Source: Winogradskyella eckloniae (GTDB lineage Bacteria; Bacteroidota; Bacteroidia; Flavobacteriales; Flavobacteriaceae). From it: a DNA stretch of 64,000 bases. Of this stretch, positions 8,081 to 16,636 are shown piece by piece. The position numbers were made by a program, and so were the translations under genes. Where the stretch lies: the NCBI RefSeq assembly GCF_013249045.1, contig NZ_JABRWP010000003.1, positions 434,001 to 498,000 of the forward strand, written 5' to 3'. Position 1 is the first letter of the stretch. Each line of letters starts with the position of its first letter. The notes under the pieces were generated by a model. It saw only the letters and a list, made by a program, of their open reading frames with translations, did not search any database and was not told where the DNA came from.

Positions 8081-11000
8081 ATGAAACCATTTTTCCCTCT
8101 AAAATGTTGCATTTTGTTTTGTCTATTTTTGACGAGTCAGTTGGTTTGTGCACAACTGAATGATTTTAATTTTTCAGTATCTACAAGTGCGGCTTCATGT
8201 GCAAGCAATGGTTCTATTGCTATGACGGTTTCTGGGATAACCACAGGTGCAGAAGTGACGTATATCTTGTATTTGTCTCCCGATCTTGATACGCCAATTG
8301 CACAAACTTCAGAATCAACATTTAGTAATCTAGCAAGTGGTCAGTATGTCGTAGAGGCACGCCAAACGTTGAATGCAGATGAAAACACACAAAGTGCTGA
8401 TGCACATATTGAAGATGTTTTTTCGGTTTTAGATTTTGAAATCAGCCAAGGTTTCACAGGCTCTTGCAATAACACCACTGTAATGGTCACGACGTTATCT
8501 GGTAGTGCGGAACTTTTTGAAGTGATTTCTGGCCCTGTGACTGTGCCGCCACAACTAGATAATACGTTTAATAATCTTCCCGAAGGCACATACATTATTC
8601 GTGTTTTTGATACCTGTGGAAATGCTATTACTAAGACCTATACTTTAATTTTAAGTGATTTTTCCTATTCCATTTCTACAGCAGCACAACCGAATATTTT
8701 AAATAATTGTGATGAAACTACAATTATCCAGGTCATTACAGCAAGCAATGGTTCTCAGCTTTTTTATCCCATTACTGTAGATTATTCGATTAGTTATTCA
8801 GATGGAAATGAAACCACCAATTTTAGTCAAACCCATGAGGATGGTCCTGAAACGGAACTCGAAATTTCTGTGACAGTAACGGATTATGACGATCAATCCT
8901 TTACGGTAGAAACCGAAGTACAAGATAGCTGTGGTGATAGCGTTTCACATACGGAAAACATTGATCCAACACCAGAGGTCAACATGTCTGCTGTGACCAA
9001 TGTATGTGGAAATGATTTAATTATAGATGTGAGTAATATCGTACTGCCATATACACTAGAATTTATAGAAGCGCCAGCAGCATTTAATTTTTCAGATTAT
9101 TATGATAATGGAGGCGTTTTTACGGAAACCGTAGTTTCTTTTGAAGATGAGGACTTAGGGGTTCCTTATGGCTATTATGAAGTGAATATTGTAGATGCCT
9201 GCGAAAGAACTGGGACGGCAGCTCTAGCATTAATAGAAGAGCCAATTTTGCCTAATATTTCGGCAACAAATGGAGGATGTGATCCTCTTACAGGTGCTTT
9301 GTCTATTAACATTCCTAATAGAGAAATCGTTTCGGCAGTGTTTACCGAGGCACCTGATGCCTATGAAAATGGCTTGCCAGATGACATGTCTAATTTTATT
9401 ACAGATAATGGGTATTTGGTAGTGGATGTATTGCCTAAAGGAACTTATGTTGTAGAGCTGGTAGATAGTTGCGGCGATGCCTATGTTGAAGTTGTTGAGA
9501 TACCCGAACTAGAAGAAATTAATCTTAATGTATCCACTTTCGTGGGCTGTAGTTCTGATGTTGGGAGTTTGCGAATCAATGGGGCTTATGGTGCTGTAGC
9601 TTCTGTGCTATTCATTGAAGCACCTTCTGCATTTTCTCAGACTTTACCTTTTGATTATAGTGCTGCCATTTTACCAGAAGGATTTTTCTATGTCGATGAT
9701 TTGCCAGTAGGAGATTATACCATTGAATTTACAGACAGTTGTGGCAATGAATTTATGTTTAATCAAGTTATAGAATCGTATAATTATAGTAATAATGAGG
9801 CTATTTTTAATTTGCAAAAAAATTGTGGTTCTTTTGACTTAAGTATCATGGATACTGATGTGTCAGTTGAAAATCAATCGTATTGGTTTCAGAAGTATTA
9901 TCCTGAGAATGAGGGTTGGGGACATCCTTCTACAGGTGTCTTGTATGATGAAGACCAGTTGCCAAATACGACTAATGCGATCTCATTGCAAAATGGCGAA
10001 AGTCTTCTAAATAATTTTGTGGTTGGTTCATTTAGATTGATAAAAGTTTTTCAATCTGCGATTAATCCAGATTCTGATGCCTTTTGTTTTGACGTTTTTG
10101 GAACGTTTGAGATCACCTCTGATTTAGTAATAAATGATGTGTTTAATCTTAATTGTGAAGGTGGTTCTGGGCCATCTGATATCATAGTGGATGTAGCAGG
10201 TGTGCCACCATATAATTTTTCTATAGTTTCTCCTATATTTATAGATAATGGCGAAAATAATGTTTTTAGTGGTTTAAGCGCTGGGATTTATGACATTAGA
10301 GTAGAGGATGTGTGTGGGCAGATTGAAGCTATTACTGTAAATACAAATAATTTAGTGCCTGTTGTAAACCTTAATGAGGCTTCAGATTTAGTGAGTTGTC
10401 AACCGAGTTCCACTAACCAAGTGCAGTTTGATTTATCACAACAGAATGCGCAATTATTAGGGAATCAAAATCCTGATGATTTCACCATAACGTACCATGT
10501 GTCACAAAATGATGCGGATAATGGTGTGCATGCCATTTCTGAAAATTATGAGAATATAAGTAATCCGCAAACCATTTATGTACGAATGGTACACAATACC
10601 TTAGACATTTGTTATGAAACCGGAACATTTCAACTTATAGTAGGCTCTATTCCGCAGTTAGAACCAGATGAATTTATTACCCTTTGTGAAGGTAACACAG
10701 TACTATTATCTGCCGCATCAGGATATACGAGTTATTTATGGTCTACTGGTGAAACCACACGAAGTATTGTTGCCGATACGGTTGGTGATTATACGGTAAC
10801 TGTTTCCAATGATTATAGCGATTTTTCTTGTGATGCTACTAAAACCTATACGATTACAGTTTCTAGTATGGCGAGTATTGAGGCCATAATAACTGAGGAC
10901 TTTACTTCACATAGTAATTTTATTGATATAGAAGTGTCAGGTCTTGGTAATTATGAATATTCATTGGATGGCATAAACTATCAGTTAGATAGTTATTTTG

Positions 11001-11338
11001 ATTATTTAGATTCTGGGATTTATACAGTATATGTAAAAGACAGTAATGGCTGTGGTATCACTACCGAAGATATTTCATTAATAAATTATAAAAAATTCTT
11101 TACGCCTAATGGCGATGGTGAAAATGAATATTGGCATATTACAGGTGCGCAATTAGAACCAGATTTGCAAGTATATATCTACGATAGATATGGAAAGTTA
11201 CTCGTTAGTTTTTCTGGAAATGATAGTGGTTGGGATGGACGCTATAATGGTAATCTTATGCCAACGAGTGATTATTGGTTTGTTGTAAAGCGCTCTAATG
11301 GTTTAACCCATAGAGGTCACTTTACGCTTAAACGTTAA
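8081..11338 (+). CDS. Giant exported protein with T9SS type B sorting domain
   Basis: A 1085-residue protein with an N-terminal signal peptide ending at VCAQ (about residue 25). Its C-terminal gliding-motility-associated (CHU_C) type B sorting domain spans about 1005-1085 (FFTPNGDGENEYWHI, IYDRYGK, GWDGRYNG, YWFVVKR), so it should pass the outer membrane through the type IX system. The body is a series of beta-sandwich-like modules that each close with a D-x-C-(G/E) motif (FDTCGN, QDSCGD, VDACER, VDSCGD, TDSCGN, EDVCGQ); three of them also share an EAPxAF/Y motif. No catalytic domain is recognisable, so an adhesive or structural surface role is likely (inference). It stands alone after the murA terminator. 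Confidence 0.88.
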   Translation: MKPFFPLKCCILFCLFLTSQLVCAQLNDFNFSVSTSAASCASNGSIAMTVSGITTGAEVTYILYLSPDLDTPIAQTSESTFSNLASGQYVVEARQTLNADENTQSADAHIEDVFSVLDFEISQGFTGSCNNTTVMVTTLSGSAELFEVISGPVTVPPQLDNTFNNLPEGTYIIRVFDTCGNAITKTYTLILSDFSYSISTAAQPNILNNCDETTIIQVITASNGSQLFYPITVDYSISYSDGNETTNFSQTHEDGPETELEISVTVTDYDDQSFTVETEVQDSCGDSVSHTENIDPTPEVNMSAVTNVCGNDLIIDVSNIVLPYTLEFIEAPAAFNFSDYYDNGGVFTETVVSFEDEDLGVPYGYYEVNIVDACERTGTAALALIEEPILPNISATNGGCDPLTGALSINIPNREIVSAVFTEAPDAYENGLPDDMSNFITDNGYLVVDVLPKGTYVVELVDSCGDAYVEVVEIPELEEINLNVSTFVGCSSDVGSLRINGAYGAVASVLFIEAPSAFSQTLPFDYSAAILPEGFFYVDDLPVGDYTIEFTDSCGNEFMFNQVIESYNYSNNEAIFNLQKNCGSFDLSIMDTDVSVENQSYWFQKYYPENEGWGHPSTGVLYDEDQLPNTTNAISLQNGESLLNNFVVGSFRLIKVFQSAINPDSDAFCFDVFGTFEITSDLVINDVFNLNCEGGSGPSDIIVDVAGVPPYNFSIVSPIFIDNGENNVFSGLSAGIYDIRVEDVCGQIEAITVNTNNLVPVVNLNEASDLVSCQPSSTNQVQFDLSQQNAQLLGNQNPDDFTITYHVSQNDADNGVHAISENYENISNPQTIYVRMVHNTLDICYETGTFQLIVGSIPQLEPDEFITLCEGNTVLLSAASGYTSYLWSTGETTRSIVADTVGDYTVTVSNDYSDFSCDATKTYTITVSSMASIEAIITEDFTSHSNFIDIEVSGLGNYEYSLDGINYQLDSYFDYLDSGIYTVYVKDSNGCGITTEDISLINYKKFFTPNGDGENEYWHITGAQLEPDLQVYIYDRYGKLLVSFSGNDSGWDGRYNGNLMPTSDYWFVVKRSNGLTHRGHFTLKR

Positions 11339-11356
11339 TTTTAATTGAAACGCAAC

Positions 11357-11719
11357 TTATTCTAAGGCATACAGAAATTGTTCTGAAGTAATTTTTCCAT
11401 CTTTGACTTCAAAAACGGCTAGCTCTTCCATTTGTTGTCTTCCTCTGTCTTTAAAGGTGAGATCAAATTTCATTTTTGTAGTAAAATGATTGCCTGCAAC
11501 TATAGGCGCACTAATAGAGCTTGCATGAATTTCTTCTACGTTATCTAACCATTCTTTATTTTTATTCCAGACATTTTGTTTTCCGGTAATACTTTCACGA
11601 GGCATTCCAGGCATTTCTTTACTTACAACATCTTCTGAATAAAGCTCATTAATGCATTCTAAGTTTTTACCTTTTTCACACATTTCTTTCCATTTTTTTG
11701 CTACACCCCAAGTATTCAT
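11357..11719 (-). CDS. SnoaL-like / NTF2-fold protein
   Basis: A 120-residue cytoplasmic protein with the NTF2/SnoaL alpha+beta cone pattern: an N-terminal helix (WKEMCEKGKNLECINELY), then SEDVVSKEMPGMP, then a sheet ending in EELAVFEVKDGKITSEQFLYAL. Such proteins bind or isomerise small hydrophobic ligands, but no catalytic residues can be assigned here. It is the last gene of the minus-strand block around the photolyase, 144 nt past that gene, and may have its own promoter. Confidence 0.7.
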   Translation of the reverse strand: MNTWGVAKKWKEMCEKGKNLECINELYSEDVVSKEMPGMPRESITGKQNVWNKNKEWLDNVEEIHASSISAPIVAGNHFTTKMKFDLTFKDRGRQQMEELAVFEVKDGKITSEQFLYALE

Positions 11720-11863
11720 AATTGTTTCAGTTTTAATTAATGCACTAAAGTTAACTAAAGTTTTGTCACTTTACTTAAATAATTTTTATGTTTTTAACAT
11801 TTAATTTGAAAACACTATAAATAGATTGGCTTTTAATTGCAGTTGTTAATAGAAGCGAAAAGA

Positions 11864-13168
11864 CTATGTTAAAGCCGATTTATAGGTCATAAGACAGCGT
11901 TCTCTCGCTTTTTTATGATCTACAATAGGTTGAGGATACGTTAATTCTTGGTAATCGGGAACCCATTGCTGTATATATTGATGCGCTTTGTCAAATTTTT
12001 GAATTTGTGTGGTGGGATTAAAAATTCTAAAATATGGTGCGGCGTCAACACCACAACCGGCAACCCATTGCCAATTTCCAACATTACTCGCCATATCATA
12101 ATCATGTAGTTTTTCTGCAAAGTAGGCTTCACCTAATCGCCAATCCATCAATAGATGTTTGCACAGAAAACTGCCAACCAACATTCTTACTCTGTTGTGC
12201 ATAAAACCTGTGGCATTTAGTTGTCGCATACCTGCATCTACTAATGGATAACCGGTTTTACCTTCGCACCACGCTTTAAATTCAGTTGCATTATAACGCC
12301 ATTCAATACGGTCGTATTTAGGTTTAAAAGCTTCGTTTTTTGTATGTGGAAAATGCCATAGAATTTGCATAAAAAATTCGCGCCAAATTAGTTCTTGCCA
12401 AAATATTTCATTGTCTTCAGCAATGGCTTTCTTTATCATTTTACGAATACTAACCGTTCCGAATCTTAAATGTGGTCCTAAACGTGATGTGGCATCTTGC
12501 GCAGGATAATTTCTAGTGGCTTCGTAATTTTGAATCAAAGTGGGTGTGACATCATAAGGTGTAATGTCTTGGTTCGATTTTTTAAATCCAATATCCGCTA
12601 AGGATAAATTCGGTAATCTGCTATGCTCAAGAAGGTTATCTAAATAGGAATTGGTGTAGAAAATTTCTAAATCTAAGGCTCTAAACTTTTCTTTCCATTT
12701 GCGCATATAAGGTGTATACACTAAATAAGGTTTTCCATCATTTTTTACAACCTCACTTTTTTCAAAAATAACCTGGTCTTTATAGGTTTTAAATTCAATA
12801 TTATGCTTTTCTAAAAGGGTTTTAATCGACGTATCACGTGTTGTAGCATAAGGCTCGTAATCATGATTTGTAAACACAGTTTCAATATCGTATTCTGAAA
12901 TTAATAGCCTGTAGATGTCTTCAGGCTTTCCTTTATACATGGCAATGCTACTACTATGTTCATCTTGTATGGTTAGACTTAAATTTTGAAGTGTTTCAAA
13001 TATGAAAGTAACACGCGCATCATCTTCCGGAAGGTGTTCTAATATTTCCGTATCAAAAATAAAAATTGGCAACACAGGATAGTCGCCTTTTAGCGCTTCA
13101 TAGAATCCGCGATTATCGTCTAATCTTAAATCGCGTCGAAACCAGAAAATGTTTACTTTTTTACTCAT
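11864..13168 (-). CDS. phrB: Deoxyribodipyrimidine photolyase (class I cryptochrome/photolyase family)
   Basis: Light-driven repair of UV cyclobutane pyrimidine dimers. At 434 residues it has an N-terminal Rossmann antenna domain (FWFRRDLRLDDNRGF at about 9-23) and a C-terminal FAD-binding domain with ATSRLGPHLRFG, LIWREFFMQILW, GMRQLNATGFMHNRVRM and DYDMASNVGNWQWVAG. The tryptophans in these motifs fit the electron-transfer chain of class I enzymes. The family also includes cryptochromes, but the dimer-binding MHNR and NWQW elements favour a repair enzyme. It follows the SRPBCC gene after 134 nt. On the mRNA its start codon is preceded by a CA-rich leader (13169-13202). Confidence 0.93.
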   Translation of the reverse strand: MSKKVNIFWFRRDLRLDDNRGFYEALKGDYPVLPIFIFDTEILEHLPEDDARVTFIFETLQNLSLTIQDEHSSSIAMYKGKPEDIYRLLISEYDIETVFTNHDYEPYATTRDTSIKTLLEKHNIEFKTYKDQVIFEKSEVVKNDGKPYLVYTPYMRKWKEKFRALDLEIFYTNSYLDNLLEHSRLPNLSLADIGFKKSNQDITPYDVTPTLIQNYEATRNYPAQDATSRLGPHLRFGTVSIRKMIKKAIAEDNEIFWQELIWREFFMQILWHFPHTKNEAFKPKYDRIEWRYNATEFKAWCEGKTGYPLVDAGMRQLNATGFMHNRVRMLVGSFLCKHLLMDWRLGEAYFAEKLHDYDMASNVGNWQWVAGCGVDAAPYFRIFNPTTQIQKFDKAHQYIQQWVPDYQELTYPQPIVDHKKARERCLMTYKSALT

Positions 13169-13252
13169 GTGTTGTTGTTTGTGGTTGGTGGTTGGTGGTG
13201 GTCAGTAATTAGTGCATCGTGTAAAGTAAAAGGTTTGGTTTATTATATTCAG

Positions 13253-13295
13253 CCTTTGAATCTCTGAATCTTTGCGACTTTGCGCCTTAGCGAGA
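13253..13295. repeat. Degenerate short repeat of CTTTG(C/A) units
   Basis: The intergenic stretch upstream of the photolyase gene reads as imperfect copies of a 10-12-nt unit (CTTTGAATCT, CTGAATCTTTGCGA, CTTTGCGCC). It lies between two co-directional genes. I see no coding or terminator function in it. Confidence 0.4.
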
Positions 13296-13302
13296 ATGTT
13301 CA

Positions 13303-13770
13303 TTACAACTTGTATTTTCCAAACAATTCTTCCAGCTTAGTAGTTCTGTAATTAAAAATTTCTTCTAATTTGGGTTTTACTAAAATGGGATGTGCTAATT
13401 GCCCAAGAATTCCCATTGGTACTTTATAATCTATAATATCTTCCATTTCTACACCACCTTCAATTTCTTTTATAAAATGCTTATGATGCCAAAGGGCATA
13501 GGGTCCAAAACGCTGTTCGTCTACAAAATATTCATTAGCTTTTACATGTGTAATTTCGGTAACCCATTTCGTTTTTATGCCCAAAACGGGTGTCACGATA
13601 TATTGAATAATTTGTCCTGGAAACATAGGCCTGTCTGCTCCAGAGAGAATATCAAAACTCATATAATCTGGTGTGATGGTTTTTAAATTCGCAGGACTCG
13701 ATAAAAATGCCCAAGCTTGTTCAACTGATATTGGTAAATTTTGCGTTTTATGTAACCTGTATATTTTCAT
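13303..13770 (-). CDS. SRPBCC (START-like) family protein
   Basis: A 155-residue START/Bet v1-like ligand-binding protein. It shows the family pattern of an N-terminal strand and helix (ISVEQAWAFLSSPANLKTITP, about 17-37), a long antiparallel sheet (WVTEITHVKANEYFVDEQRFGPYALWHHKH) and a C-terminal helix ending in RTTKLEELFG. Similar SRPBCC proteins are often found next to photolyase genes in bacteria, but their ligand is unknown. It sits 26 nt downstream of the tspO-like gene and 134 nt upstream of the photolyase, on the same strand. Confidence 0.82.
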   Translation of the reverse strand: MKIYRLHKTQNLPISVEQAWAFLSSPANLKTITPDYMSFDILSGADRPMFPGQIIQYIVTPVLGIKTKWVTEITHVKANEYFVDEQRFGPYALWHHKHFIKEIEGGVEMEDIIDYKVPMGILGQLAHPILVKPKLEEIFNYRTTKLEELFGKYKL

Positions 13771-13796
13771 CTGTTGGATTTTGGAATATGTTATGA

Positions 13797-14261
13797 TTAA
13801 TTATTAAACACTATATAACCATTGAGCGATGTCGCAATACAAAGCCAAATAATGTAAGGTAGTAAGAGATATTTAATGTGGCTTAGTTTATCGTCTCCAA
13901 ACGTTATAAAGAAGTAGGTAATGAGTAACGTGAGCAAAATGATATTAATAAATCCTAAGGTTATGAATTGCTGGTTAAAAAACATATAATTCCAACTAAC
14001 ATTTAAAATAAAAGCAATAACAAAAAGTGTTTTAACAAAACTAGAATTACGAACCGAAAATAAATAACTAAGATATACCGAAAAGCAAATCATAATCAGT
14101 GTCCAAGCTGCTCCAAAAACCCAACCAGGTGGTGTCCAAGGTGCTTTATTTAAATTAGAATACCATGTGCCAGTTACAGCGTCTCCCATAAAATAGCGAC
14201 CTAAGGCGAGACCACCGAAATTAATGACGAGAAATAGAATAATAAGATAAATCCTGTTCAA
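13797..14261 (-). CDS. tspO: TspO/MBR family protein (tryptophan-rich sensory protein)
   Basis: A 154-residue inner-membrane protein with five predicted membrane helices. It carries the TspO hallmarks: LALGRYFMG near 20, the WTPPGWVFGAAWT loop (about 43-55) and WNYMFF near 90. TspO binds porphyrins and is linked to light- and oxidative-stress responses in other bacteria. The start is a TTG at 14259-14261, one nt past the stop of the 56-residue gene upstream, which implies translational coupling. No in-frame ATG lies close upstream. Its place next to photolyase and peroxidase fits a photo-oxidative role. Confidence 0.9.
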   Translation of the reverse strand: MNRIYLIILFLVINFGGLALGRYFMGDAVTGTWYSNLNKAPWTPPGWVFGAAWTLIMICFSVYLSYLFSVRNSSFVKTLFVIAFILNVSWNYMFFNQQFITLGFINIILLTLLITYFFITFGDDKLSHIKYLLLPYIIWLCIATSLNGYIVFNN

Positions 14262-14262
14262 T

Positions 14263-14433
14263 TTACGCTTGTTTTAATTGTTCAATTTTGTCCATAACTG
14301 CTTGTGCTTCGGCATATTTTTTATCACTTTCGCCTCTGTTTGTAGCTGAGAGTTTATGCCAATCTGCCATTAGCTTTTTGTATTGCTTTTGAAGCTTTTC
14401 TAATTCTGAAGTTTTTTTAAAGCGTCCAAACAT
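14263..14433 (-). CDS. Small conserved flavobacterial protein (Lacal_2735-like), 56 residues
   Basis: A short gene translated as MFGRFKKTSELEKLQKQYKK followed by LMADWHKLSATNRGESDKKY and a final 16 residues ending in IEQLKQA. It is highly charged, without signal peptide or membrane segment, and is predicted to be almost wholly helical with coiled-coil character. It resembles the small Lacal_2735-type proteins I know from Flavobacteriaceae; the function is unknown. It lies 6 nt after the glutathione peroxidase gene and 1 nt before the tspO-like gene, so it is embedded in the operon. This packing is the main support that it is real. Confidence 0.82.
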   Translation of the reverse strand: MFGRFKKTSELEKLQKQYKKLMADWHKLSATNRGESDKKYAEAQAVMDKIEQLKQA

Positions 14434-14439
14434 AGTGTT

Positions 14440-14928
14440 CTATTTTAAGTGTTTTGTGATTCTTTTACTCAAAGGTTTTGTGATGGAATAATAATAGTCT
14501 AGAAACCCACCATGCTCATCCACTAAGTATTTTTGAAAATTCCATTTGACATTTGAGTTTTGCTTTCCATTTAAAGATTTATCGGTAAGCCAAGCGTATA
14601 ATGGATGTTGAGCGCTGCCTTTAACATCAACTTTTTCGGTTATTATAAAAGAAACACCATAATTAGTTTCGCAAAACTCTTGAATGGTATTTGCATTACC
14701 AGGTTCTTGATTTCCAAATTGATTACAAGGCACACCAATAACCACTAAATTATCGTTGTACGTATCTTGAAGCTCTTGTAACGCGCTGTATTGAGGTGTA
14801 AAACCACATTTTGAAGCCACATTAACAAATAGTATCTTTTTACCTATAAATTGTTGAAAATCTATAGGTTGACCTTGAAGGCTGTTTATCATTATATCGT
14901 ACACTGAATGCCTAGCCGTTGCTATCAT
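14440..14928 (-). CDS. Glutathione peroxidase-family thiol peroxidase
   Basis: A 162-residue non-seleno peroxidase that reduces H2O2 or lipid hydroperoxides, probably with thioredoxin as donor. The catalytic tetrad is visible: Cys41 in NVASKCGFTPQY, Gln74 in CNQFGNQEPG, and Trp129-Asn130 in KWNFQKYL. No signal peptide is seen, so it should be cytoplasmic. A second ATG at residue 13 (MINSLQGQ) is an alternative start. The gene lies 31 nt after the SDR gene and 6 nt before the 56-residue gene in the photolyase island, consistent with defence against photo-oxidative damage. Confidence 0.93.
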   Translation of the reverse strand: MIATARHSVYDIMINSLQGQPIDFQQFIGKKILFVNVASKCGFTPQYSALQELQDTYNDNLVVIGVPCNQFGNQEPGNANTIQEFCETNYGVSFIITEKVDVKGSAQHPLYAWLTDKSLNGKQNSNVKWNFQKYLVDEHGGFLDYYYSITKPLSKRITKHLK

Positions 14929-14959
14929 GATGTTTTAGTATTAAGTAATTAAATGGTAT

Positions 14960-15646
14960 TTATAATTTGAAACTGACGATACCACAGTCCATTTCAAATA
15001 TTTGTCCTGACATAGAAGCCGCTTTTTCTGATAATAAAAAGCCTGCCATATCTGCAACTTCTTTAGATTGAAGATATTTTTTTAAGGGATGACGCTCGTT
15101 CATATTGTCAATCATCCGTTCATTACGCAATAATTTTGAAGCCAACGCTGTATCTGTAACCGTTGGTGCAATAGCATTGATGCGTATGTTTGGTGCTAAT
15201 TCTGCTCCTAAAGATTTTGTTAAGCCTTCAATGGCTGATTTTGAAGCTGCTACACTAGCATGAAACGGCATGCCTAGCTTTGCAGCAACAGTACTAAACA
15301 GTATAATTGCTGGTTTGTTCCCTTGTTTTAAAGCTGGTAAATAGGTTTGAATAGCCTTTACAGCACCAATAACATTAATGTCAAAATCATTTTTAAAATC
15401 ATCGATACTAAGTCTGTTTATGGGTTTAAGATTAATACTTCCAGGACAGTACACTAAACCGTCGGCTTTATCTATGGCTGGTAATTCATCCGTTAGAATA
15501 TCACAATGGTAATGTGTTAGATTAGAATGTGACTCCTCTGGCGATGTACGACTGATATTTACAATCTCATCATAAGAAGAAAGCAAAGCTGAGATAATTG
15601 CCTTACCAATACCTTTGCTTCCTCCAATAATGATTAATCTTTTCAT
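14960..15646 (-). CDS. SDR-family protein lacking the catalytic tyrosine
   Basis: A 228-residue short-chain dehydrogenase/reductase fold. The NAD(P)-binding glycine motif GGSKGIG (8-14) is intact. The NNAG motif is replaced by YCPGS (66-70), and in the active site the usual YxxxK reads V132-AASK-136: the general acid/base tyrosine is a valine while the lysine and the preceding Ser118 remain. It may therefore bind a dinucleotide without classic SDR chemistry, or use another residue. It lies 8 nt after the 76-residue gene and 31 nt before the peroxidase gene. Confidence 0.9.
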   Translation of the reverse strand: MKRLIIIGGSKGIGKAIISALLSSYDEIVNISRTSPEESHSNLTHYHCDILTDELPAIDKADGLVYCPGSINLKPINRLSIDDFKNDFDINVIGAVKAIQTYLPALKQGNKPAIILFSTVAAKLGMPFHASVAASKSAIEGLTKSLGAELAPNIRINAIAPTVTDTALASKLLRNERMIDNMNERHPLKKYLQSKEVADMAGFLLSEKAASMSGQIFEMDCGIVSFKL

Positions 15647-15654
15647 TGCTTTAC

Positions 15655-15885
15655 TTAAGAGGTTGCTGTTAATGGTCTACCTTTTAAGCGTTTTTCAATC
15701 TTTTGCTTAATTACGGTAAGACGCTTCATTAAGTCCATTAACTTGCTGTCTTTCTCTTTCTTATATAATTCGTTGACTTCTAATATTAAATCTTTAGCTT
15801 CTCTTGCTGCTAAAATTCTGTCACTTGTTGTTTTAAATGAAAACTTTCTGTTTTCAAATTCTAAAGCTTTTTCTACTGTACTCAT
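15655..15885 (-). CDS. Small hypothetical protein, 76 residues
   Basis: I do not recognise this family with confidence. The 76 residues are charged (Lys/Glu rich) and predicted helical, with a likely coiled coil over residues 20-70 (AAREAKDLILEVNELYKKEK, then LMDLMKRLTVIKQKIEKRLK). There is no signal peptide or membrane segment. The ends are tight against neighbours, 6 nt after folE and 8 nt before the SDR gene, so it is part of the operon and probably real. Confidence 0.75.
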   Translation of the reverse strand: MSTVEKALEFENRKFSFKTTSDRILAAREAKDLILEVNELYKKEKDSKLMDLMKRLTVIKQKIEKRLKGRPLTATS

Positions 15886-15891
15886 AGCTTA

Positions 15892-16581
15892 TTAGTTGTT
15901 TAAATAATTTTGTAATTCTAAAATTTTTGAAGCGTTATTAAATTCGCCTCCATAATATGTTGTTACTGTTGTAGAGGTATCATCTTGTATTCCTCTAGAA
16001 GACACACATAAATGCTTAGCATCTATAATAACGGCAACGTCTTCAGTTTCTAATACTGTTTTTAATTCGTTAGCAATTTGGTTTGTTAATCGCTCTTGAA
16101 CTTGAGGACGTTTGGCATAGTATTGAACAATTCTGTTTAATTTAGAAAGTCCAATCACTTTTCCAGATGATTTGTAGGCAATATGTGCTTTTCCTATAAT
16201 TGGTACGAAATGATGTTCACAATTAGAGTAAAAGGTAATATTTTTTTCTACCAACATCTGATTATACTGATACTTATTTTCAAAAAGGGCCATTTTAGGC
16301 TTGTTTTTTGGGTCTAAACCAGAAAATATTTCTTCAACATACATTTTGGCCACACGGTCTGGTGTGCCTTGCAATGAATCGTCGGTTAAATCTAAACCCA
16401 TTACGTCCATTATTTCTGAAAATAAAATAGAGATGCGTTTTTTCTTTTCGTCGTTAGACATATCAAAAGCATTGGCTTTCATTGGTGTGTCTAAACTTGT
16501 AAATAAATGGTCGTCGCCAATAGCTTCGTTTGTAAAACCATTAAGCTGTCCATTGTCTTTGGAAGTCGTTTCTGTATGCAT
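15892..16581 (-). CDS. folE: GTP cyclohydrolase I
   Basis: Converts GTP to 7,8-dihydroneopterin triphosphate, the entry to folate and pterin synthesis. At 229 residues it has the zinc ligands in C121-EHH-124 and C192 in HLCVSSRGIQDDTSTTVT, plus the GTP-binding LSKLNRIVQYYAKRPQVQERLT segment (about 146-167). The first 40 residues are a low-conservation extension. A folE copy inside photolyase clusters is common in bacteria and has been linked to supplying pterin antenna chromophores; that role here is inference. It lies 55 nt after the TIGR03643 gene and 6 nt before the 76-residue gene. Confidence 0.95.
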   Translation of the reverse strand: MHTETTSKDNGQLNGFTNEAIGDDHLFTSLDTPMKANAFDMSNDEKKKRISILFSEIMDVMGLDLTDDSLQGTPDRVAKMYVEEIFSGLDPKNKPKMALFENKYQYNQMLVEKNITFYSNCEHHFVPIIGKAHIAYKSSGKVIGLSKLNRIVQYYAKRPQVQERLTNQIANELKTVLETEDVAVIIDAKHLCVSSRGIQDDTSTTVTTYYGGEFNNASKILELQNYLNN

Positions 16582-16636
16582 TGAATCTTTTTAATGTGCT
16601 GTCTTTAAGTACTACAAACTTAAATCAAAGCACGTG

